The notes below the pieces were generated by a model that saw nothing but the letters and a program-made list of their open reading frames with translations, was not told the origin of the DNA and did no database searches. Below are positions 13,701 through 20,279 of a stretch of 64,000 nucleotides of DNA, in pieces (within the stretch, counting starts at the first letter, position 1; each line of letters begins with the position of its first letter). Origin of the DNA: Spirosoma profusum (lineage in GTDB: Bacteria; Bacteroidota; Bacteroidia; Cytophagales; Spirosomataceae); NCBI RefSeq assembly GCF_014699005.1, contig NZ_JACWZY010000006.1, positions 124,001 to 188,000 on the forward strand, written 5' to 3'. A program made the position numbers and the translations under genes.

Positions 13701-16387
13701 GAGAGGGTGTAGGACGTACCACCGGTGGCCGTTAAAACTACCGATTGTCCCACACAAATCGTCGCCGAACTAAGGGTTGCTGTAGGCAGTGCATTCACCG
13801 TAACGGTTACCGTTGCGGTGGTAAAGCAGACGGGGCTTGAACTAACCGTTACCGTAAATGTACGTGTACCTGTAGCCGTTAAACTCGATGCCACGGCTGT
13901 AGCCGTGTTTGCTCCAGACAACGTAATGCCTGAGGGAGCGCTCCAGACGTACGTATAGCTACCGGTTGGGCTTACCTGAGCCGTTAAGGTTACTGAGCCT
14001 CCCGCACAAACACTGGCGCTGCTGGCAAGAGCCGTTAGCGTTGGTAGTACGCAAGGTGCATAAGCAGCATCGTAGGAAAAGTTATTTTGCCCTGCTGTCC
14101 CTAACGTGAAGACGATCTTGCCAGCGGAATTGACATCTGTATCAATATTATCGCCATTAGTGCCCGTAACTGAGTTAGGGTTGCTGCTGAGATAGGCGGT
14201 ACCAGACGCCGTAGTCGGGAATGTCAGCGAGTATGAGCTACCATATGTAAGACCTGTTAAACCGAAAACAGAGCTTGTGCTACTGCTGCCCGTTACATTT
14301 GAGAAATAATACTCACCGTTCGCATTGGTGGTTACAGAGGCAGTGCCGGTTATGCCTGGGCCTGTCAACGTAACAACTACACCTGCCAATGGGCTTTCGC
14401 CGGGGTCCTGGCGTCCATTATTGTTGGAGTCGAGCCAGACCCGGTTTCCTATTTGGATAGGAGCTGGATCACAAAGGGCTTTGATACCCCCCAGACCATT
14501 CGCTTTCCCGGCGGTTTCTCCTCCATTATCCAGGGTACTGTACAGCTCGGCTGATTGCGTTCTGACTCCGTTACGGTTGTTGAACCAGCCTAACCCCCCG
14601 GTGAAGACATCGGTCGGGTCCATAATCGTGTTTACAACAACGTTATAGCCCGGAACAGAAAAGCCCGCTCCCATCGATGTTTCCCCGTGTACCGTATTAC
14701 CATTGTCGTTTAAAAAATAATCCTGGCCGTAGAACTCTCCGGAAGGCGCGTTGTAGCCTGAACCCGTAGGTGTGCCGGGGCCCTCCGTGTTGCCACTACC
14801 GCTACCGGTTAATGGGCCAACAATGCCATTGTTTTCCAGAACCCACTGCGTACCAGTATAGGTTGCCCGGAGCAGATCGCCACCAATGTATCCGCCGTAC
14901 AGCGTAGGATTGCTGCTGACATCGGTCGTATTACGTTGTCTAAAGCCTGTCTGGAAACCCGTACGGTCAGCGAAATCAAGAATCATGTCGCCGTTATCGG
15001 CAAAGGTAATGTCGGTCAACATAGGCTGAGGACGTCCTACCCGGAATCCACCTAAAGCCGTAGACGAGCTAATGCCCAACTGGTCAAAACCCGTAATCCA
15101 GGGCTGCCATTCCGAGCCAACAGCCACATCGCCATTACGTACATCTCCTTTCGTATAATTCAGACGAAACGAGAGAATAGGTGTAGTGGGAATTGTCGAG
15201 GCTCCCTCAGCCATGGAGAATACGTGCGCATAAAGGTTACTTGCTGTTCCGGTTGTAGCTGTACCCGATTGCCCGGAGCAGATCACACCCACATAAACCC
15301 GATTATTCTTAACCGAAACAGCAAAAGGGCGATAGTCGCCATTGGTGCAGCCGGGGCTGGGAATCGAAATGGTTGTTAACGAGCTAGCCGAGGTAATTGC
15401 CGTTACGGCAGGATTACCAACATTGAGCGCTAATAAATTTCGGTTGAATAAATCAACTACATATAAGGTTTTACCTTCGGTAGAGATGGCCATGCCACCC
15501 AGACCCACCTTACCAACCAGGCTAAAAGCTGTAGGATCTGTACTTGACGCTGTCGCGCTATTGGGCAACGATGCACGGGCGCCTAATTGGGAATCTCCCA
15601 GGTTGATACCGAAAGTGGTTTCTAAATCAACAAGTAAGGTACTGGTTCCAGTTGTTGTTGTAGTATAAATACCGCCCAGACCTGCGGCTCCAAGACCTAC
15701 GTGGCGTTTCAGAAAAGCTGCCGAGAATATCTTTTTGGTTTCCCGTTGATAAGCCACCCCCCATACACTACCAATGTCTTCTCCGTCCGCTATAGAGGTT
15801 GGGGTAACAGCCGTGCCTGACGATGTATACGGCACGGTTACCAGTACGTGTTCACTGCCAACAGTGCCACTTGTTAAGGGATTGCCATTTATGTAGCAGG
15901 GCACTACCAGCGTAGGAGAAGGCTGACAGTAATCCAATGGGTAATTAACCGCAAAATTTATGTTGGCTGTAGCGCCAGAAACGGCAACGAACTGCACAGA
16001 CGTAGCATTAATGCCAGTAGCTGTAGCAGCACCTCTAAACGACTCATAATCACCGGTTCCCAGGCCCGTAAATTCTACCCGGTAGGTCCCATTGCTGCCC
16101 ACCGAAAGTGAATACGAACCTAGGGTTGAAAGAACCGTACTACTGGTTGTCGTAGCCACAACTGTACCAGCAGCATTGTAGGCGGTAACTGTAACCCCAC
16201 CAACTCCAGGCTCCCCATAGGAATAGCTGGAAGCAAGTGTAGTTATCGGGCTATAGACGCCGTTGCTGTTGAAGTCGCGGAAAACAGTTCCCGAAATAGT
16301 CTGTCCGAAGCTTGGTAGTACGCTTAAAAGCATCACTACTGTAAGCATTACCGACGATGTGAAGAAAAGTTTCGTAGAAGTGCGCAT
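1..16387 (-). CDS. Giant secreted SdrD_B/Ig-like repeat surface protein (3' end outside window)
   Basis: One frame is open from the ATG at 16387-16385 to position 1, giving at least 5462 residues; I checked the same frame at the start, near 7050 and at position 1. Residues 1-29 form a signal peptide (MRTSTKLFF..., ending SFGQ). Then come an SdrD_B-like unit (GTVFRDFNSNG), a domain at about 165-600 with the KRHVGLGAAGLGGIY motif seen in bacterial surface proteins, a second SdrD_B unit near 650 (NRVWLDSNNNGRQD), about 40 Ig-like repeats (780-3880) and about 14 SdrD_B repeats (3880 to the edge). DxNxNG-type loops in SdrD_B suggest calcium binding. Inferred role: cell-surface adhesin or stalk, probably T9SS-exported, but the C-terminus that would show a sorting domain is not in the window. 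The many plus-strand open frames here are antisense shadows of the repeats. Confidence 0.93.
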   Translation of the reverse strand, partial: MRTSTKLFFTSSVMLTVVMLLSVLPSFGQTISGTVFRDFNSNGVYSPITTLASSYSYGEPGVGGVTVTAYNAAGTVVATTTSSTVLSTLGSYSLSVGSNGTYRVEFTGLGTGDYESFRGAATATGINATSVQFVAVSGATANINFAVNYPLDYCQPSPTLVVPCYINGNPLTSGTVGSEHVLVTVPYTSSGTAVTPTSIADGEDIGSVWGVAYQRETKKIFSAAFLKRHVGLGAAGLGGIYTTTTTGTSTLLVDLETTFGINLGDSQLGARASLPNSATASSTDPTAFSLVGKVGLGGMAISTEGKTLYVVDLFNRNLLALNVGNPAVTAITSASSLTTISIPSPGCTNGDYRPFAVSVKNNRVYVGVICSGQSGTATTGTASNLYAHVFSMAEGASTIPTTPILSFRLNYTKGDVRNGDVAVGSEWQPWITGFDQLGISSSTALGGFRVGRPQPMLTDITFADNGDMILDFADRTGFQTGFRQRNTTDVSSNPTLYGGYIGGDLLRATYTGTQWVLENNGIVGPLTGSGSGNTEGPGTPTGSGYNAPSGEFYGQDYFLNDNGNTVHGETSMGAGFSVPGYNVVVNTIMDPTDVFTGGLGWFNNRNGVRTQSAELYSTLDNGGETAGKANGLGGIKALCDPAPIQIGNRVWLDSNNNGRQDPGESPLAGVVVTLTGPGITGTASVTTNANGEYYFSNVTGSSSTSSVFGLTGLTYGSSYSLTFPTTASGTAYLSSNPNSVTGTNGDNIDTDVNSAGKIVFTLGTAGQNNFSYDAAYAPCVLPTLTALASSASVCAGGSVTLTAQVSPTGSYTYVWSAPSGITLSGANTATAVASSLTATGTRTFTVTVSSSPVCFTTATVTVTVNALPTATLSSATICVGQSVVLTATGGTSYTLSTGATSTSGSFTLTPATSTTYSVTVANTSGCRSTTTGAVTVNPLPTAGLTPSSAAICAGQSVVLTATGGTSYTLSTGATNTSGSFTVTPGATTPYSVTVANASGCRSTTTATVTLSPSVTAVFPSATICAGQSATLIATGGTSYTFSNGTNNTNGQLIVAPATTTTYSVTVANASGCRSTANSTVTVNPAVTATLGSTTICAGQTATLSATGGNSYTFSNGTINNTGSFSVTPGATATYSVTVSNGNCIGTATGTVTVVPAVTATFGSVSICAGQTATLTASGGTSYTFSNGTTNTTGSLTVTPGATTAYSVTVSNGVCAATASATVTISPSVTAVFPSATICAGQSATLIATGGTSYTFSNGVNNTNGRFVTAPGITTTYSVTVANASGCRSTANSTVTVNPAVTATLGSTTICAGQTATLTATGGNSYTFSDGTINTSGLLAVNPGATATYSVTVSNGNCIGTATATVTVNPAITATLGSVSICAGQSATLTASGGTSYLLSTGASNTTGSFVVTPTATTVYSVTVSSGSCTGTTSATVTVNPSVTAVFPSATICAGQSATLIATGGTSYTFSNGVNNTNGRFVTAPGITTTYSVTVANASGCRSTANSTVTVNPAVTATLGSTTICAGQTATLTATGGNSYTFSDGTTNNSGLLAVIPGGTTTYSVTVSNGNCIGTATGTVTVNPAVAATLSSATICAGQSVTLTATGGTSYTFSNGTVNNTGSLTLTPGATATYSVTVSNGNCIGTASGTVTVNAAVTATLSSVTICLGQTANLIATGGNSFTFSNGTINNTGTLGVSPAATNTYSVTVMTSNGTCTGSASGTVTVNQLPTPTLSSATICAGQSVNLTATGGVSYTFSNGTTNTSGLIAVNPTTSTPYSVTVANASGCRAVASGNVTVNTIPTATLTPSPTTICAGASTTLTASGGTNYRFSNGTINTTGILVVAPANTTTYSVTVTSGSSCSAVASAIVTVNPAVTATLTSATVCSGTSATLVATGGSSYRFSFLGGITNTSGILITPVTTTTVYSVTVTSAQGCSDVTSGTVTVNTPTSPTISGSTTLCAGQTISLTANPTTGLTYAWSGPGGSLGSSNPLTIPNSTTAQSGTYQVLVTNANGCTATSTYNVTVKSAPQVQILTSNVTCNGNTPGVIISTEVTGGTPPVTYAWYRSGAPGVISTSPNPSFTVADSYSLVVTDASGCVSNTATINVTQSNPIAVNAQSTNALCYNGQGTITVNISGGTGPYSVTYANAGGVLSTANTTGFSSIAAVAGSYTITVTDANGCSVTQTAAISQPAPLTVTLTPGSTICADQSTGSVTSSVSGGTSPYSYSWSNGATTPNLSNVAGASYTVVITDANGCSTTGTVTVPTYPTPSIPGFALTQPSCATITGTISVTNPASGVEYSFDNGATYQASPTRSGLTPAIYRLRVRDLVTGCRSGAVNVTINPAPTPPVASISGTTNICAGQSISLTASPSSLTYAWTGPGGSVGTTNPLVIANATPSQSGTYQVRVTDANNCTAVASTNVTVNALPTATLTSTSICIGQSANLVATGGTSYTLSTGATSTSGNFTVTPGASTTYTVTVANANGCISTTTGTVTVNSLPTAGLSSAIICAGNSATLTASGGTSYTFSNGTINNTGILIVSPAASTTYAVTVANASGCVSTTTATVTVNQNPSSSLSSATICAGQSATLTASGGASYTFSNGTTSTDGLLVVAPGATTTYSVTASGGTNCISFASGTVMVNQLPVAGLTPSSASICIGQAVVLTASGGSSYTFSTGETNTTGSITATPTSTTAYSVTVANGSGCISTTNVTVAVNQLPTVTLSPVPGTICVGQSTSLVATGAISYTFSTGTINIGGRVLVSPTATASYSVIGVSASGCYNTATTTVPVNDLPTPALTNATICVGQSATLTASGGSSYSFSTGATNTDGVLEITPGATTTYSVTVANASGCTSTTTGTVTVNQLAVAGLTPSSTSICEGQSVVLTATGGSSYTFSTGETNTTGSITATPTSTTAYSVTVANGSNCISTTSVTVTVNTPPTPAITSATICEGQSATLIASGGTSYTFSTGETNTTGSLAVSPTTTTTYTVTVANATGCISTTTGTVTVNQLPTATVSASSATICAGLSTTLTASGGTSYTFSTGETNNTGILPVTPTTTTTYSVTVANASGCISTTSAIVTVSPSATAILNSTTICAGETTELIADGGTSYTFSTGEINTTGRLQVSPTTTTTYSVTAVNASGCVSDTSPSAATGTVYVDPVPVAGITATSTTICEGQSVTLTATGGTSYDFSTGDINTSGILVVTPTLTTTYVAVVGNDNGCESTTSITVTVNPLPTAAITSATICEGQSATLIATGGTSYSFSTGEVNTSGILIVSPTATATYSVTMANASGCVSSTTGSVTVNTVPVASLTPASATICEGQSVTLTASGGTSYSFSTGTSTTTGIAIVSPVSSTAYSVTVSNGDGCASTASVTVTVNSLPAATLTSATICEGQSATLTATGGTSYTFSTGEVNTTGSLAVSPATTTTYSVTVSNSSGCVSTTSAAVTVNEIPVLTLTSETICANLTTTLRATPGFTTYIFSAGLSQIGVSNEASGSVDGTYSVTAITAQGCSATATGSILINSNPVVQLSSATICTGQSATLIATSGYDTYIFSNNLAQVGNSNVAVGTLAGTYSVTAISTGCSGVGSGSITIEPYPTAELTSATICAGQSATLVATGGTSYTFSNGTINTTGLLDVTPAITTTYSVTVANAAGCASTTIGSVTVNPLPVAELSSATICIGQSATLTATGGATYLFSNGINNATGELIVSPISTTAYSVTIVTTSGCVSNTTATVTVNELPVATLTSATICLYESATLVATGGTSYTFSDGTENLTGLLVAGPSSTTAYSVTVANASGCISTSTATVTVNPLPTINTLASCNGIATYDVSFTATPGATVTASAGTIVGNQVTGVPSGQAVEITVTLNGCSITETVSQNCESNAATLGNYVWNDLDQDGIQDDGEPGIEDVVVVLLQNGVAVATTFTDADGHYRFNGLTPGIPYSVSFTTPAGFTATLVHQHIDGNDELDSDADPITGLTPSVTLAAGESNLSLDAGFYIPRASLGNFVWNDLNHNGIFDTGEPGIPGVVVTLIQNGTALVSTTTDANGLYSFTGLTPGIPYSLSFTTPLNYSATLADQGGNDDLDSDPIGGVTGPITLTAGENNTSIDAGFYLLTAALGNFVFEDLNHNGIQDSGEPGIQGVVVTLISNGTALVASTTTDVGGFYSFTGLTPGIPYSVSFAAPTGYTATLADQGTDDAFDSDGNVVTGLTGTYSLTANEVNFTIDMGYYRPASVGDFVFLDINHNGIQDSAEPGLADVVVTLLDGNNTPIASVTTTSTGLYSFTGLTPGVPYSLSFSTPVGYTATLADQGGNDDLDADPIGGLVSFTLTSGQSNTSVDAGYYPVTAALGNFVFEDLNHNGIQDTGEPGIQGVVVTLISNGTAVVASTTTDVGGFYSFTGLTPGTPYSLSFAAPTGYSATLQNQGPDDTIDSDGNEVTGLTGTYSLTANEVNNTIDIGYYRPASLNGYVWIDTDHNGQQGGTEPPLPGVIVTLIQNGTVVASTTTDASGLYSFTGLTPGTPYSLSFTTPTNFTATAADQGGNDAIDSDPIGGLTPSVTLTSGQSVTQDAGYYPLTAALGNFVFEDLNHNGIQDSGEPGIQGVTVTLISSGTAVVASTTTDVSGFYSFTGLTPGTPYSLSFTAPTGYTATLTDQGTDDTIDSDGDPITGLTGTYSLTANELNETIDMGYYRPASLNGYVWIDSDHDGIRDNTESPLQGVIVTLIQNGTVVATTLTDAGGLYSFTGLTAGIPYSLSFTTPAGYTATEADQGGDDTVDSDPIGGITGPVTLTAGENQTSIDAGFYPVTAGLGNFVFEDLNHNGIQDSGEPGIQGVTVTLISSGTAVVASTTTDVSGFYSFTGLTPGTPYSLSFTAPTGYSATLTDQGTDDMFDSDGDVVAGLTGTYSLTANEFNNTIDMGYYRPASLNGYVWIDSDHNGIQDSGEPALPGVIVTLIQNGTVVATTTTDASGLYSFTGLTPGLPYSLSFTTPAGYTATLADQGGNDNVDSDPIGGLVGSFTLASGQSNVLVDAGFYPVNAALGNFVFEDLNHNGIQDSGEPGIQGVVVTLISNGTAVVASTTTDVGGFYSFTGLTPGTPYSLSFSAPTGYSATLQNQGGDDVVDSDGNELTGLTGTYSLTANELNDTVDMGYYRPASLNGYVWIDSDHDGIQDAGESPLQGVIVTLIQNGTVVATTLTDANGLYSFTGLTPGTPYSLSFTTPTNFTATAADQGGNDAIDSDPIGGLTPSVTLTSGQSVTQDAGYYPLTAALGNFVFEDLNHNGIQDSGEPGIQGVTVNLIENGVILVATTTTDANGLYSFTGLTPGTPYSLSFSAPTGYTATLADQGGDDDADSDGNVVTGLTGTYSLTANEVNNSIDMGYYRPASVGDFVFLDINHNGIQDSGEPGLAGVVVTLLDGTNTLIASVTTTSTGLYSFTGLTPGVPYSLSFSTPVGYTATLADQGGNDE
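4740..14040 (-). repeat. Tandem Ig-like repeats, about 40 units of about 215 bp
   Basis: Each unit reads approximately ATICAGQSATLTATGG then TSYTFSNGT..TTGS, VTPG.TT.YSVTVANASGC and STTTATVTVNP, about 70-75 residues. The conserved ICAGQ and one SGC cysteine per unit could form intradomain disulphides. Counting ICAGQ-type sites gives about 40 units; those between about 9100 and 10600 are more divergent and some resemble PKD/SprB-type repeats. Around 11.8-13.3 kb a three-unit block of 642 bp recurs three times with very high identity. The array joins the N-terminal domains to the SdrD_B tail and probably acts as a long rigid spacer. Confidence 0.88.
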
Positions 16388-16879
16388 ATGGTATTCTTTA
16401 GAGTATTCGGAGGAGGCAATTCAATTCCCGAATACACAAATAGTATGCCGCTTCCCAGAAGAGTTAATTAAAATGGGTAAATTGACTATTCTGACTAATT
16501 TGTAAGTAACATATAATTAGCATGACCGTTTACTAAAAGGCTTTTGGCACACCTATGTCAAATCCTATGCCAAATTAATGTTACGTTGTAGTTACTTATA
16601 TTAATTAGGAATTAACTTGATATTAACTCGTATTTGGATAGCACGAGTTTGTAATTGTCATTTTTTATATCGACTTGACGGAATTTTGGTAGTGTCACAA
16701 CTTGAAACCAGGCTAATGACACAGTGATTTCAAAGGAATCCAGGTTAAGAAAATATACCCTCTACAGGGTATTAAGATCAATTAGTTTTATTAACTAATT
16801 TTAAGTCAACGTCTTAGCTCAGTTACCGGTGCGCCTATATCCACTCAGATCAGCCGTCTGTAACATAAAATAACCCTCT
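16388..16879. other. Divergent intergenic region between giant adhesin and subtilase
   Basis: No gene is seen in these 492 bases, which are AT-rich compared with the flanking genes. Two inverted repeats lie on the subtilase side: ATACCCT/AGGGTAT at 16755-16772 with a 4-base loop, and AATTAGTT/AACTAATT at 16780-16800 with a 5-base loop. They are adjacent and could be operators or leader hairpins. I could not assign a convincing -33/-7 promoter pair to either gene. Confidence 0.5.
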
Positions 16880-18925
16880 ATGAAACTTCTCTTCTACCTG
16901 ATCATACCACTGATAATCTGCCTGCATGTAAACGCACAGATGCCGACGGCTAAAAAACCTGGCTCAAAACTGAGTGGCGGTTTGCAGGAAATCTCAGATA
17001 CTTACCAGCGAAATAATCGCATCGATACCACACTGCTTAAATCGCAACAGTTTCAAATGGACAAAACCGGTCAGAAAATCGTGGTTGACGCCGTGGCTGA
17101 AACCGATGGCGAAACCCTCGAAAAGGCGCTGCGTAAAGCCGGTTTTGCAATCATTGCCCGGTATGGACGAGTCGTAACGTGTCAGATTGAAATTTCTCGT
17201 TTACCGGAACTAGAAACGCTGGCGGATTGCCGGTTTGCTAACCCGGCTGAGCGACCTCAAACAAACACAGGGCCGGTCAACACTCAGGGAGACGCGTCGC
17301 AGCGGTCTGACCTGATCCGCCAGCAATACGGGTTAACGGGGCAAGGTGTAAAAGTGGGCGTAATGTCTGACAGCTACAATGCCTTGCTGGGTGCGCCCGC
17401 CAGTGTGACAGCCGGGGAACTGCCCGGTGTTGGTAATCCCAATGGCTTCACGACCGCCGTAACTGTGGTTCAGGATTATACGCTCGCAGGAGCGACTGAT
17501 GAAGGCCGGGCCATGCTTGAAATTGTGCATGATATAGCCCCGGCAGCTCAACTTTATTATCGGACGGCCAGCGTTTCTCAGGCCGATTTTGCTGCGGGCA
17601 TTGAGCAACTTGCCAACGTAGGCTGCAGGGTGATTATTGACGATATTAAGTGGTTGGCTGAGCCTTTTTTTCAGGATGGACTCATTGCCCAAAGCGTTGA
17701 TAAAGTCAATTCGCTTAGTGGGGTGAGTTATTTTTCAGCGGCTGGTAACTATGCAGACGTGTCTTATGAGAACAATTATGTTGCCTCAACGTTTAAGCCA
17801 CTTACCTATACAGCCGCTACGGCACATAACTTTGGTACGGCGGCTAATCCGGTCTATTTTTTCCCAATTCAATTAGCGGCTGGCAGGAGACTGCTTCTCA
17901 GTTTTCAATGGGACGACCCGTTCTTTTCCGTCACCGGTGGGAGTGGAGCTACCGGGGATTTGGACATTTATTTATTCAAACAGATTCCTACTACGTTTCC
18001 GGTTAATCCAACAAGCAGTACCTTAATTGCACAGCTGAACGAACAGGAGAACTTAGGGCGAGATCCGTATGAATTTCTGAATTACACGAACAATACGGGT
18101 ACCACTCAAACCTATTATATATTGCTTACCAAATACAGCGGTACTGCACCAAACCGGCTTAAATTCGTTGACATACGAAATAATCCGTTTCCACCTTCAG
18201 CTCTGACGATTGCGGGAGTAGGCGCCAGCACCTGCTATGGCCACTACAATTCGGCCGGGGCGATCGTTACCGGAGCCGCACCATTTTATAACACACCAGC
18301 CTATGGCGTGAGTCCACCACAGATAGAATCTTTTTCCTCAAAAGGTGGAACACCTATTTTATTCTCAACCACAGGTGTTCGCCTGACTACCCCCATCATT
18401 CGTCAGAAACCCGATGTAACTGGCCCCGACGGGGGCAACAACTCCTTTTTTAACATTGATTCGCCGAATGATGCCGATACGTTTCCTAACTTTTTTGGTA
18501 CATCCGCGTCTGCCCCGCATATCGGTGCAATAGCCGCACTGATGCTACAGGCTAAACCCGCCCTTACGCCAACAAACATAAAAACAGCCTTAATTGCTTC
18601 CTGCGTTGACATGGATGATCCGACAACGGCAGGATTCGATGCGGGCTTTGATTTTAGAACGGGCTACGGTCTTGTCCAGGGCGACGTAGCCATTAAATCA
18701 ATCTTGCCGCCAGGTGCTCCCTGTGCTTCTGTCGCATCGGGCAATTGGAACAGCCTGGCTACGTGGTCGTGTGGCTTTCTGCCGTTGGCCATAACGCCTG
18801 TTACCATCGGTGCGGGGCATATCGTCACGATTGACGGGGTCACGGCCAAAGCTCAACTGGTAAAGTACAGCGGTTCCGGCAAGGTACGTACGCTCAATAG
18901 TGGTAAACTTAGTTTTTTGCCATAA
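16880..18925 (+). CDS. Secreted S8 (subtilisin-like) serine peptidase
   Basis: A 681-residue protein starting MKLLFYLIIPLIICLHVNA, a clear signal peptide. The catalytic triad of family S8 is visible: Asp164 in GVMSDSYN, His217 in MLEIVHDIAP, and Ser542 in GTSASAPHIGA. A long insert separates His and Ser and contains a GDLDIYLF stretch resembling bacterial pre-peptidase beta domains. The C-terminal 70 residues carry a GNWNSLATWSCG...VTIGAGHIVTIDG module common in secreted Bacteroidota proteins, and no T9SS tail is visible. It presumably degrades proteins outside the cytoplasm; the substrate is unknown. It is transcribed away from the giant adhesin, so a role in processing that protein is only a guess. 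Confidence 0.88.
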   Translation: MKLLFYLIIPLIICLHVNAQMPTAKKPGSKLSGGLQEISDTYQRNNRIDTTLLKSQQFQMDKTGQKIVVDAVAETDGETLEKALRKAGFAIIARYGRVVTCQIEISRLPELETLADCRFANPAERPQTNTGPVNTQGDASQRSDLIRQQYGLTGQGVKVGVMSDSYNALLGAPASVTAGELPGVGNPNGFTTAVTVVQDYTLAGATDEGRAMLEIVHDIAPAAQLYYRTASVSQADFAAGIEQLANVGCRVIIDDIKWLAEPFFQDGLIAQSVDKVNSLSGVSYFSAAGNYADVSYENNYVASTFKPLTYTAATAHNFGTAANPVYFFPIQLAAGRRLLLSFQWDDPFFSVTGGSGATGDLDIYLFKQIPTTFPVNPTSSTLIAQLNEQENLGRDPYEFLNYTNNTGTTQTYYILLTKYSGTAPNRLKFVDIRNNPFPPSALTIAGVGASTCYGHYNSAGAIVTGAAPFYNTPAYGVSPPQIESFSSKGGTPILFSTTGVRLTTPIIRQKPDVTGPDGGNNSFFNIDSPNDADTFPNFFGTSASAPHIGAIAALMLQAKPALTPTNIKTALIASCVDMDDPTTAGFDAGFDFRTGYGLVQGDVAIKSILPPGAPCASVASGNWNSLATWSCGFLPLAITPVTIGAGHIVTIDGVTAKAQLVKYSGSGKVRTLNSGKLSFLP

Positions 18926-18966
18926 CGTACTAGAAAGCAATTGCTTATCCGATTGTTGACGACAGA

Positions 18967-19880
18967 TTACTGCTTCCGAATCGAAATTACTTTCCGCTGG
19001 TTACCTCGTACAACTTCAATCAGATAAGCCCCAGACGGCAAACTAGTAAAGGATAAAACTTTGTCTGATACGTTCGCGGGCATCAGTGCCTGCTGACGGA
19101 TCAGCAAACGTAATTGTGTTTCCTGCCCGGCTGGATTGACACGTACCGTAATAGCATGATCAGCAGGATTTGGAAAAGCTATTGCCAGTAATACGTTGCC
19201 GGATTCGATTTCTGCTACGTCTTTGCCGACCTCCCGCGAGAAAGGCGTATTACATACACTGCTTACCACTGGTCCAATAGCCGTTGGTGTATACGTAGCG
19301 CTAGTTGTCATCAAAATTTTGTCAATTCTGACGCCATCCCCGCGCATCCAGATGTTCAGCGATGTGTCTCCGTCGTGTTTACATTGACTCGGAATGCCGT
19401 ACTCCAGCGGCTTTCAGCCAGGTCCACGTAGTGCTGCCGTTGTTGTAATTCGGGCTGTTCGGACTGAGAGTAACAGCTGTGCCATCCAGACCGATGTGGA
19501 ATGAATCGTCATAAATACCGTCGGCTCCGGCCGCCATCCAAACCCACACGTACTACGTACCGGCGGTGGTGAAATTCAGCGAATAATCTAATCGTGGTCC
19601 CACCAGATTGTTCTGGACGTTAATGGTCATGGCTGTATTGCCCGATGCATTGCTGACGGACAGCGATGTCCAGCTACGGTTGGCAGCCGCTCCCATACCA
19701 TTGGTTCGGGTGGTATATCCTTCGGCTTCAAACGCGGCCATCCCGCCTGTTTCGCGATAGCAGTTGTGGTGGGAGTGGCCACCGTTTTCACACTGGACGT
19801 AGCATACGTAGTACCAAAGCTCACTTTCACGCGCCAGTCGGGGGCAGCTCCGGTCATAAAACGACAACTTCTAAGTCTGT
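18967..19880 (-). pseudogene. Decayed secreted carbohydrate-binding protein with T9SS sorting tail
   Basis: The minus strand holds pieces of one secreted protein in different frames. From 19867 down to 19556 it reads AAFEAEGYTTRTNGMG...LDYSLNFTTAGT, then an in-frame TAG where a tyrosine codon is expected, continuing YYVWVWMAAGADGIYDDSFHIGLDG. Further frame changes near 19400-19420 are needed to reach GVRIDKILMTT and the C-terminal PNPADHAITVRV...GAYLIEVVRGNQRKV, a type A T9SS sorting domain. The EAE opening and WVWMAAG/DSFHIGLDG suit a CBM6/malectin-like module or the C-terminal domain of GH115-type enzymes. The 5' part before about 19880 is missing or unrecognisable. A stop plus at least two frameshifts argue for real decay, although sequencing error cannot be excluded. 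Confidence 0.75.
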
Positions 19881-19899
19881 CAGCGCCAAGAGTTTTCAC

Positions 19900-20279
19900 A
19901 GGTTATCATAGAAAATCAATCAGGCAACGTCGACGGCCCGATTATTTGATTGATTTGAAGAAAATAACCGCCGAAATGACTGACGCTGGTTTAGGACATT
20001 TTGACCAACCCAACTCTCACCTGTTTTAGGAAAGGTTGGGGGTGGTAAACCTATTCAGTGCTTATTTACTGCAAATTAATCAGTTTGACAGGCCGTCGAT
20101 GTAGTGCAGATCTTCAATAGATCGTATTGATCAATACGTCCGTGTATGAAGATTGATAAATTTGTATGGGCTTAAAATTCAGATATTTACCTATAAATAA
20201 ATTTATTATGCAATTACAGATTGTTCGTCAGATATTGACCAAGGTTGTTTCTAAACTCTCATCATAACCATCACTACAC
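19900..20279 (+). promoter_or_regulatory. Upstream region of lipoprotein gene with palindrome and -7 box
   Basis: No gene is seen in this stretch. A perfect 16-base palindrome, CGTATTGATCAATACG, lies at 20123-20138. It is followed at 20157-20164 by TAAATTTG, which fits the Bacteroidota -7 consensus TAnnTTTG. The palindrome covers the zone expected for the -33 element, so it is a plausible operator for the gene at 20280. Leader length would be about 105 bases. Confidence 0.45.

Noticed and set aside
726..13958. Many plus-strand open frames of 60-300 residues
   Set aside because: They are antisense readings of the repeat arrays of the giant minus-strand gene; their sequences repeat with the units and have no independent protein character.
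4740..14040. Regular repeats suggestive of a CRISPR array
   Set aside because: The units are about 215 bp, coding, in one frame and without unique spacers of 30-40 bases.
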